This document shows positions 10,878 through 20,170 of a stretch of DNA of 34,870 bases, piece by piece. The stretch is from positions 1-34,870 of the forward strand of contig CALSCQ010001200.1 of assembly GCA_943704525.1 (NCBI GenBank). The letters run 5' to 3'. The position numbers and the translations under genes are program-made. The DNA is from Pigoraptor vietnamica (Eukaryota; Opisthokonta; Filasterea). The notes beneath the pieces were generated by a model that was given only the letters and a program-made list of their open reading frames with translations, made no database searches and had not been told where the DNA came from. The first letter of the stretch is position 1; each line of letters begins with the position of its first letter.

Positions 10878-11037
10878 AGAGGACCACGTCGCGAGACAAC
10901 GCGGCGTCACGAATGCATGAGACAATTGACAGAGGACCACGTCGCCGCGACAACGTGGCGTCACAAACGAATGAGACAATTGACAGAGGACCACATCGCG
11001 CGACAACATGGCGTTACTAATGCACGAGACAATTGAC
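10878..11037. repeat. 53-54 bp tandem repeat, 3 copies
   Basis: Three head-to-tail copies, each starting AGAGGACCAC and ending ATGAGACAATTGAC (or CGAGACAATTGAC), at 10878-10930, 10931-10984 and 10985-11037. They lie between the kinase start codon and the stop of the next gene, so in the kinase promoter or 5' UTR. The central part of each unit is an imperfect inverted repeat (CCACGTCGC / GCGACAACGTGG in copy 2). Confidence 0.85.
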
Positions 11038-11060
11038 AGCGACACGGTGTGCATTACAAT

Positions 11061-12499
11061 TCAAGTGGACGACGTTGTTGCACAACCGACCTCGCGATTG
11101 ATTTGGCCGTAGCGGAGGTCCGACTCGCGAATTTCGTTGATGACGTTGCTGTGGGCGTTGCGGGGAATCGTCTTGTACACGCCGATAAGCTGCGTGATGG
11201 GACGAGGCATTGGTCAGCACGCACGCTTCCCATGCCCACAGCACCGCACCGTGCCAACAACAACATGTGTTCAAACCTTCGACAGTCCCTCGCGGAGCTT
11301 CTTCTCCCTCTCCAGCTTCGCGCGCAGATCGATCGCCATGTGCTGGCGCCGGTCGGGCGACACGGCGCGTTCTCGCGCCCACTCGCGCGGCTCCTGCGAC
11401 AGCCGAAGCCCCGACGGCACGACAGGCATTTCGAGCACGTCCACGGGTGCGTAGCTGCCATCCGCGGTCGATCGTATGCGTTCCCGAAGCACATTCAACC
11501 GCCAGTCCGACTGCGCAATCTGCTGCAGAAGGTGGTCGTCGTACACGCACCCGGGAATCTTGTCGTACGCGAGCACGATCGCGGCGAGGCGCGCACGCAC
11601 GGCGAGCTCCTGCTTCACCTTGGACTGCAGGACGCGCAAGAGCGACTTTTCGGCGTGGGCCTCCTGTCGCAACGCGCGCGCCAGGGCGGCAAGACACATG
11701 CTAAACGACCCGCGCGTTGCGTCCACCTCATGCTCCCCATCGTCCGTTGGCGCGTCCGAGATTTTGACCGCGCCATCGTCAGACGCGGATCCCACAAATT
11801 CGCGCACAAAGCAACCGAGCGCCGAGGACAGCTCCGCCGCGTCGGCCAGCGACACTTCTCGCGCGTCATCCTGAAGATCCTCGTCGTCGGCGCAATACCC
11901 GCCAACGACAAACGCGCGCGGGCGATGGCCAAATTCGACGGGATCGTTGCAGAGCCGCTGGACAAGCACGGGGACGAGCGTGTACGTGTTGCGGCACAGG
12001 GTCGAGTAGACAATAACGACTCCGTCCGCCGCAAACACTTTCTGCGGTTGCGTCGGCGAAAACAGGTGAGCGTCACAACACAAAGCCAGGCAAGGTGAAA
12101 GTGTGCATCTGTGAAATCGCACACACGTGCCCGCAAAGCCGATGCCCACCTCTGGCAGATTGCCAATCGGGTCCGACAGAGGCACGTGCTCCACATGAAC
12201 GACGGCCTTTTCGTTCGGCTCGACGGCCAAGACCTCGCGGCGTCCGTGCAGCGTGGCACAGTATTCCACGTGCATGCGCGTGAGCTCCACTGCGGTAGCA
12301 CATGTCCGGGGTCACACACAATAAGGTCACGGCGCATTCGGAGAAGGAAGGGCACAAAGTTGCATAATAACTCACCGTCCGCCGACGAAGCCCTCCCTCC
12401 CTCGAGAGACAAAAGGACGACGTTCTGCCAGTCGCATAGTACGTTTGAGCCAAAGGCCACGCGCAAGACAGCGAAATCCTCGCAAAACGACAGGGACAT
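11061..12499 (-). CDS. Ras-like pseudoGTPase with HR1-like coil (putative)
   Basis: Predicted 385 residues. Exons: 12499-12376, 12289-12150, 12041-11277, 11189-11061. The 108-nt second intron is a multiple of three and open, so it may be retained; donor GTGGGC and acceptor CCGCAG agree in phase 0. I do not recognise the gene as a whole. Residues about 10-210 read like a Ras-fold: a hydrophobic first strand (FAVLRVAFG), a hairpin ending in a possible DxxG (SDPIG), then FAADGVVIVYS and RAFVVGGYCADDEDL, matching the order of GTPase strands 4 and 5. The GxxxxGK(S/T) loop and the NKxD base motif are absent, so nucleotide binding is doubtful. The C-terminal part, KLEREKKLREGLSKLIGVYK then NEIRESDLRYGQI, has the heptad and Leu/Ser pattern of HR1 repeats that bind Rho GTPases. 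It sits 234 bp upstream of the kinase-RasGAP gene on the same strand. Splicing fairly sure, function inferred. Confidence 0.6.
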
Positions 12500-12970
12500 C
12501 AAACACTCACATACGACTCCATCTTGTCTCAGGGGTGGCGTCGTTGCTTTTGCACGTCAACGCCGGGGCGGCGCCCCAAAATCTTCAGAGTTGCACACGC
12601 ATGCCACACTGATCCGTCAATGTAGTCGTGTAGGACGGTTGCACGAGGGCAGTGAGGGAGATCTCAGATAGTGAACGTATGCCGCTCTGCAAGAGACATG
12701 CACGTGCTATCGCGTCCTCCCTCGTGTCCCAACCCTCCGCTCCTTTCTTTCCTCTCTCGTCGTTTGCGCTGAAAACGTTCGACTGTTTGGTGTGCGGTGT
12801 TGTTCTGTTGCAGCATGCCTGCAATAGGATAAATAAAATCTCGTGATCCTAATTTGGTTCAAATTTTTTGACCTTTTTCAGTAACAAGAGGTAATGATTT
12901 CCTTTTCTCGGCATGTAAACAACGCTTTATGGCTTTATGGCCGAACGCAGCACACACTGAACAGAGCGCC
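12500..12970. promoter_or_regulatory. Intergenic, pseudoGTPase promoter / eIF3a 3' flank
   Basis: 471 bp. On the minus strand it holds the end of eIF3a and the promoter of the next gene. CACGTG is at 12701-12706; an AT-rich stretch runs from about 12825 to 12960. An upstream ATG at 12522 opens a six-codon frame (MESYVS...) that ends before the main start, a possible short upstream ORF. Confidence 0.4.
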
Positions 12971-15900
12971 TCACTTCTTGTCGCCCTTACGGCCCGAGCG
13001 CTGCGGCACAGTCTCCCACTGGTCGTCCTCGGCGGGTTGGCCGGCATCCCGCTGCGGCGACGCCTGGGGCTGCGCGCGCGGCTCCTCCCGGGGCGCGGCC
13101 GACGTGGGCTCCTTGCGCCATGCAGTCTCGCGGTCTGCCCGGGAAACATTCTCCCGCGAACGCCACTCGCCTTCGCCGCGAGGCGGCGGCCCGTCTCGCC
13201 GAGGTCCCCGCTCATCGCGCTGCTCCTCTCGCTGGCGCCAGCCACCCGCCGCTGCAGGCGAGTCACGCGGTGCGTCACGCCACTCCCGACGCTCCTCGCG
13301 AGGAGCGTCCCGACGGTCATCCCGCGCCGGGCCACGTTCCTCCGTGCGGTCACGCCGCCACCGGTCTTCCGCAGGTGCGGCGTCCCGGCGACCCCATGCG
13401 CCGCGGTCCTCGTCGCGCGGAGGTCCGTCGCGGCGCCACTGACCCTCCGCTGGACCCTCGCGATGAACCTCGCGCGGACCTTCACGCGCCCCTTCGCGCT
13501 GTCCCTCGCGCGCTGCTTCGCGAGGAGGCCCATCGCGAGGCGCAGCGCGCCACGGGCGATCCTCTGTTGCCTCGCGACCTTCCCTAGCGGCCGGACGCCA
13601 AGCACGCTCGCCGCCCTCGGCCTCACGCGGGGCCTCGCGCGCTGCAGGGCGCCAGCGCTCTTCGCCACCCTCACGGCCAGCGCCGTCGCGCGGACCAGCA
13701 CGCCAGCGGTCCTCGCCGCCCTCGCGAGGCGCTCCATCGCGCGGGGCAGCGCGCCACGGCTGGCGCTCGCCACCCTCGGCGGCGCGCCAGTCGCGCTGCG
13801 GCGGCTCCTCGCGGCCGCGCCACTCATTCCCGCGCGCTTCTGGGCGCCGCTCCTCGCCGCCACGACGCTCCTCGCCACGGTGGCGCGGGGCCTCGCGGTC
13901 ACGGTCCGCCTCCCCGCGGGCGCCGCTCGGGCGCCAGGGGTCGGGCCGGTCAGAGCGCTCGCCGCCGCGCTCCTGGCGCCAGGCGCCCTCCTCTCCGCGG
14001 CGCTCTGACCGCCACTCCTCGCGCGGTTGACCATCGCGCTCGCGGCCCTCGGCGCGTTCCCCACGGCGCCATTCATTCGGCTCTTCGGGGCGCCGGCGGG
14101 CAGCCTCGTGCTCCTCGCGCTCCTTGCGCTCGCGAGCCTCGATTTCGGCCTCGCGCTGGCGGCGGAGGCGCTCCTGCTCGTCCAGGCGGGCCTTCTGCTC
14201 CTGGTACTCTTGCTCCTTGCGCTCCCGCTCGATCCGCTGGCGCTCCTTCCGCTCCTCCTCCTCTGTCGTTGTGTCGGAGCATTTAGAAACAAGACAAATT
14301 AATGGCACCAAGACGCACGTGGAAGGCAAAGACGGAGTATAGGCGCAAAGGACTCACCGCGGGCAGCGCGCTCGGCCTCCTCGCGTTCCTGGCGTTCGCG
14401 CTCCTCGCGCTGGCGGCGCTCCTCGGCCTCGCGCTGCTTGCGGATGCGGCGCTCCTTCTTCCTCTTGGCCAGTTCCTCCTGCACAAAGGCGTCGTGCTCC
14501 GCCTTGCGCTTCTGGTACTCCTTCTCGAGGCGGGCGCGAACCTTGGCGAGGAAGGCGTCGGCGTCGGGCTTCATGCGGTGCAGGCGACCCTTGATCTCGA
14601 GATCCGCATGGTGCTGCTGGCGGTGCTTCTCGAGGTAGATGGCCTGCTGGCGCACCCACCACTCGCGATCCTCGACCTGCAGTCACGCCCGAGTGAGACC
14701 AAAGTGTCTAGGAGAGGACAAGGCACGACACGCAAGACAAATACAACCAGCACACACCTTGGACTTCTCGTATTCCTCGCGAAGGAGCGGGATTTCCTCG
14801 AGACGCTTGGCGCGCTCAATGTGGTCAACCTTGCGCTCGACGTTGCGCAGCTTGGCCTGGAGCTCCCTCTTCTCCTTGTCAATCTGCTCGACCTGCTTCT
14901 GGAGAATCTCGTCGGCATCCAGCTCCTTCAGGTCCTGTCGCGCAACACGAGAGAGATCGCATTGGGTAAGTTCCGTGCAAAACGCGAACGAGGCACGTGC
15001 AATTGGCCACAAAGCGCACCTCGACGTTGATGCCCTCGAGAGCCTTTGCGCCAATGGCCGTCTTCTTCATCATCTCGATCTTCTCGAGAGCCTGAAGGCG
15101 CTGCACCTCCTCGAGCTCCTTCGCGCGACGATCCTCCTCGCGGCGGCGTGCCTCCTCCTAATAGCGTGACGATGCCGGCGTCAGTTCACACTACACACAA
15201 CCAAAATGGTTCCGCAAACTTCCACGTCTGCCCCACCTCGAGGCGCTCCTGCTCGGCCTTCCTCTCGGCGGCCTTCTGCTGCGCCTTGCGCTCCATCTGC
15301 TCCTTCTCGCGCAGCAGGTTGAGCGTCTCGATGAACTCCTTACGCGTCTCGATGACCTGCTTGCGGCCGAGGACGGCGCGGTGCTCTTCCGGCAGCGCCT
15401 TGAGAACGGCCGCGAGCGCCTGCTTCTTGCGGGCGCGGTGCTCCAGGTTGCGCTCCGGGTGAATGAGCGACACGACCTGCACACAAACAATCTCAATCAG
15501 CGCAAAGCTCGTACAGCTCCAGACGCACCACAAAACACACTACAGCGCACCTTGTGAAGGCGCTCGGAAACGCGCGTGACCTGGTTGCGCATGCGCTCGG
15601 CCTCGAGCATCTGAAGGCGAGGGCCGGACGTAATTTCGCGGTCCGCGATGAACACGTCCGTGCCGAACGAGATCGACTGCGACCGGTGGCAAATGCGGAT
15701 AGCGAGCGTGCCGCAGTTGACATTGTCGACAATGAGCTTCTCGATCGCGACGCGGGGAAGGTAGGGCACGAGGGTGAAGAGGTGCCCGAGGCGCATCGTC
15801 TGGTAGACCTGCGAGAGCTGCTGAAGCGTGCGCACGGCGACGATGTTCTTGACGGGCACGGAAAAGTGCGCAATGTGCTCATTCTTCTCGATCACGTCGA

Positions 15901-17747
15901 GGATCGGCTGCACATCCTTCGCAAACGACAGCGGGTGGAACTTGAGCTCGACCTGCTCGTACAGCGCCTTGAGCTCGGGCTGGACAATCGCGAGCAAGTT
16001 CTTCGAGAGCTGCGAGGTCACGCAGAACGGAGAGCGACAGGGTCAGGGGTCTAAACAAACGGAAAGAGAGTGCGGGGCGGCTGCAGGGCGCGAGCGAATG
16101 AGGTTCAGTTTATGGGTGATGTAATATACTGTCCTCAGAGCTGTTGGTTATAGCTAGGCAGAAGTTATTTCTGTTGGATCATCCTTCCAAATTCGGCGCG
16201 CTATGCTATATAGTCGCAATCGTATTGCAAGCACACAAACACTCACCATCTCCTCAATCAGCGACTCGCGTGTGGGCACGGCGTTGAGGAACAAGAGCGC
16301 AGCGAGACGGCGCTTCTTGTCCTGCACGGCCTCGTCCGCCTGCAGCGTGTCCTCCGTCTCCGTCCGGCGGGGCGTGAGGGGAATCTGCCAACAAGCGCAT
16401 TGCAACAAAATCAGTCCACCGAACAGGACAACGAGAATGCGGAAACGGTTGCATCGAACGAAAAAAACGGACGTCGGGCGCACGCACCGAAATCGTGGCG
16501 AGGACGACGTTCGATGCGATCGTGCGGTGCTCCTCGACCGTGAGCGTCTTCTTCTGCTCGCGATGCAGCGTGTAGAGCTTGTGCCAGGCCATGGCGTGGA
16601 AGAGGTGGTTCTCCGACTTGTGGAAGAACTTGACGAGCTTCGTGTAGTAGCTGGCCATGAGCGGCCCCTTGATCGTCTTCTTCGACAGCGACATGAGGCC
16701 GTGGATGTCGTCGATCGACCGGAAGGCCTCCTGCCAGAGCTCGAGCTCCATCGCGACGTTGAGCTGCTCGAAGCGCGTCTCGAGGTGCAGCTGGAGGGAG
16801 TCTGGGTTCGTCAGCGTGACGGCGTTCTGCTGGTTCGGGTACTTTCCCATGATCTGCAGGTGGTTGCGCAGAATGTCGCAGAGGCGGCGAAACTCCGTCT
16901 TGCGCTGGTACTTGAGGCAAAACTGGAACGCCTGCTTGGCCGTGTCCTGGTAGAGCACCTCGAGCTTGACGTTGTTGCGCAGAATCTCGAGCACCGTCCG
17001 ATACGCCTCCCAGAGAAACTTGAGCCACGGCGTCAGCACGGCGCGATCCGTGCGATCCTTCGTGTCCTCGACGCTGACGGCGCTGAGAATGAGCGACTCG
17101 GGGGTCTCGACGGCGTCGAGATCGTCGACGTCCATAGTTTCCTTGAGCTGATGGCACAGAGTCTAAAGTGAGCCAATTGCCTCACTGTGCACTCATATCA
17201 ACCTCTCGCTCGCACATCCACACCCACCGTCTCGTCCGCCTTGCTGCGGGCCTTCTCGGCCTCGGCCTCGGAGAGAGAAATGAAGCGGCGGATGACAACC
17301 TCGAGCGAGTTGAGGCTGACGGCCTGGCACATGTTCTTGTACTGGTGCAGGCCATCCTTGGCCCGCTTGGCAGATCGCATCTCGACGCACAGCTCGAGGA
17401 ACTTGAGCAGGATCGCCTCGAGAGGCTTCTGCCACGTGCGGTTGCGGCGGCTCGTGATGACATCGTGCAGTGCCTCGAGGGCCACGTTCTTCTTGCCGAC
17501 GTCAATCAGCTCTGCAGCACACCGCGCACAGATCAGCGACTAGACACCAGAAGGCACAACTTCTTCAAGGTGAGAAGATGTGACCCAACATCAAATGTCG
17601 TCGAATTTTACGAATGTCCGTCTCCAAACACGAATCGGCACATCCACTTGACGAAAACACAGAAGAACAAAGAAACACCGAATCGCACTTCCACGCACCG
17701 GTCGCCTTCTTCAGGGCATTCTCGGGACGGTAGTTGTACGGCGCCAT
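12971..17747 (-). CDS. EIF3A: Translation initiation factor eIF3 subunit a, 10 exons
   Basis: Scaffold subunit of eIF3, which binds the 40S ribosome and recruits mRNA. Exons: 17747-17699, 17511-17228, 17147-16488, 16384-16247, 16009-15551, 15476-15237, 15157-15020, 14934-14758, 14676-14358, 14262-12971; 1,251 residues. The start [18 protein letters not shown] is nearly diagnostic of eIF3a. Conserved blocks follow: [58 protein letters not shown] and [20 protein letters not shown]. The PCI domain lies at about residues 330-500 ([17 protein letters not shown]). After it comes a spectrin-like highly charged coiled coil (about 540-900), then a long Arg/Asp/Glu/Pro/Trp-rich tail with loose repeats such as EDRWRRD and APREGGE, parallel to the DR-rich repeats of animal eIF3a. 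It ends [18 protein letters not shown]. Divergent from FANCJ. Very secure. Confidence 0.96.
16010..16246 (-). other. Long AT-rich intron of eIF3a
   Basis: At 237 nt this is the longest eIF3a intron and unlike the others is AT-rich in its middle (about 16110-16215), with CAGAA-ATAAC-TTCTG forming a small perfect hairpin on the transcribed strand and CTGA tetramers nearby. A structured RNA is possible, but no complete snoRNA box set was found. Confidence 0.25.
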
Positions 17748-18330
17748 CTTCGCTTATCGCCAACTAGGCGCACTGATGCGAAATGTAGGTGCACACGAAT
17801 TGCTGCAGCTGGGGGGAGAAGCTAAGCTGCCTCCCACCCAACGACAGCGCGGCGAATCTTGGGAGATTACGCACGCCAGAGGAAAGAGAGCGATGTCGAT
17901 GGGGCTCTCATCTAAGATGGATGTGGCAACGGAAAGGGCGAGAGAGAGAGAGAGATGGCGAGGGATAGCAAAGTCTGGTCGGGTGACGCGTGCAACAGTC
18001 AACACACACGCCATTGCTTACTATGGCGCTGTATGGCCGATTTCACGTGCGGACACCCCGGATGATAAAGTGAAACAGTCTTGTCACGTGAGTGGCCTTG
18101 TGACGTCATTTCGGAGGGCGGGAAAAGGGGGTGTAACACGTTTTTGAGACGAACTGAAGACGGCGTGCATTTCGACAATTCTCACCAGAGGAGCAACTCA
18201 CATTTATTGCGTGCTTCTGGACGCAACTTTGCGAACAGCCTTTCGCATGACATTAACGTCTTGACTCTTGGGGATGACGTGAGAGAGCGTTGTGAGCTGT
18301 GTTAGCCGTCGTATAAGCGACGCTGTCACA
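17748..18330. promoter_or_regulatory. Divergent promoter, eIF3a / FANCJ
   Basis: 583 bp between two divergent start codons. It holds CACGTG at 18085-18090 inside TCACGTGA, a full palindromic CRE/ATF site TGACGTCA at 18101-18108, and a GA repeat near 17939-17957. No TATA box is clear. The two E-box/CRE sites lie 11 bp apart, about 230 bp from the FANCJ start. Confidence 0.55.
18101..18108. promoter_or_regulatory. CRE/ATF site TGACGTCA
   Basis: Perfect palindrome matching the classical bZIP (CREB/ATF) site, 11 bp from a CACGTG bHLH-type site, in the eIF3a/FANCJ promoter. Confidence 0.5.
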
Positions 18331-20120
18331 ATGGCGGGCGCGGGTGCGCCGGCGCCTCCGCCGGAGGAGACCTACACCATTGGGGGCGTCACTGTAAAGT
18401 TCCCCTTTAAGGCGTATCCGAGCCAGATTTCGATGATGGACAAGGTTTGTACTAGACGTATAAGACGTTGCCCCATGTGCGGTGCAATAACGCACGTTTC
18501 GCGCTTCGTGAACGGCGCAGATTATAAGGGCGCTGCAGACGTCGAAGCATGCCATCATCGAGAGTCCGACAGGAAGCGGAAAGAGTCTGTCGCTTCTGTG
18601 TGCATCGCTCGCCTGGCTGCGTGCCGAGAACCAGAAGCACAAAGACCGCGTTGCCGCCATCGCCGAGCGCGCGAAAGAGGAGGCCATTGCCAAACTTGCT
18701 GCCCAACAACGCATTGCCCTACTACAACAACAGCAGCAGCAGCAGCAACAGCAACAGGCGCCCGCGCCAGCGATCTCTCTGAATGAGTTTGAGTACGGCG
18801 GAAGGACAGGTACGTGCCCTTATTGTGCAACACGTGTCCGAGGCGGTCGTGTCAACGCTATCCCCATGCAGGTGCGACACCTGCGCCCCCTGCAGCTCCA
18901 CCCGTTGACGCCGACAACGATGACGACGACTTCCAACCTGCGAAGCCCCGGCATGCCGCCACGCAGCCCTCGCAGGTCGGCGGAAAGGGGGCGACGCCTC
19001 CGGTGCCATCGTCGCAGTACCCATCCGTCGATCCCCGCCTGTTGCGCATGGACCCTGTGTTCGTCGCGGCCATTGCGAACGCGGCGGCGAGGGCGGCGGT
19101 TGAAAACGACGCCGAGTGCGGGTCGAGGTTTCGTCCCCGGATATACTTTGGGACACGCACGCACAAGCAGATTGCGCAGATCATTCGCGAGCTGCGGCGA
19201 ACCACCACATATCGCGGTGAGCGGCACGCGCGTCACGTTATTTAAGAGTGCGTCGGCCGTTCATTTCCTTTTTGACTTTTCTTCGTGTCACAATGGTTCT
19301 TAAAGCTTTTGCCTTTGGTGCGTGTGTCCGCGCAGAGTGTCGGATGGCCATTCTGAGCAGCCGCGAGCACACGTGCGTCAATTCAACGGTGGCCCGAAGC
19401 GCGAACAGGAACGAGGAGTGGTACGTGCGTGCGCCAATTATTTTGTGGAGCACAGTTGTGATATCGACCACTCCCCTTGTAGCACGGCTCGGAGATTGTG
19501 GCTTATTTTTGCCTTTTTCCCTCGCAGCAAGGACCTTATCGAAGTTTCGGGGTCAGTACTTAGTTGGTCGTGTTTGTGTTTGTTCGGTTTTTTTTTTTTT
19601 TGGTCTCAGTGGAAGTCGATGGACAAGCGTCAATGCTCTAAGATGACCCGGCATCCGTCGCCCATGCTATCGCTTCACGTGCCGTAAATGTGACGAACCA
19701 ACTCGTACGATTACACTCGCTCTCACACTCGCGCACGCACTAAACCACCCGTCCCTGTTTATTACCGCAGGTGTCACTATTACAATAACGTCGACCGCAT
19801 GAAGGTCCATCGCGACTTGATGCCCGGTGGTGCGCTCGCGATATGGGACATCGAGGACATGGTCGCACTCGGCGTCCGAGAGCGCGGTGAATGGCGCACG
19901 CTCTCGCACATTATCAACCCTTTACACACATCGCACTTATTGGACTATATCATCCGTGTTTGCTGTTCGAATGCTGATGGACTTGTGTGTGCGTCGTGTT
20001 TATGCTTCGCAGCTTGTCCGTACTTTACGGCGCGAGAGCTTGCCGAGGACGCCGATATTGTGTTTTGCCCGTACAACTACCTCATCGATCCTCGTGAGTT
20101 GAAATCCCATGCATGCATGC

Positions 20121-20170
<50 letters not shown>

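Noticed and set aside
10827-10953. Extension of the kinase N-terminus upstream of MPLLRQDD
   Set aside because: The open frame upstream has no ATG and runs into the tandem repeat.
11061-12499. Reading this gene as a C9orf72/DENN protein
   Set aside because: A few hydrophobic strands look alike, but the order of blocks fits a Ras-like fold better and C9orf72 signature stretches are absent.
12111-12671. Plus-strand frame over the pseudoGTPase 5' exons
   Set aside because: Shadow of a spliced minus-strand gene.
12929-14008. 359-codon plus-strand open frame opposite the eIF3a tail
   Set aside because: Antisense shadow of GC-rich Arg/Glu/Pro codons; no family likeness and eIF3a is certain.
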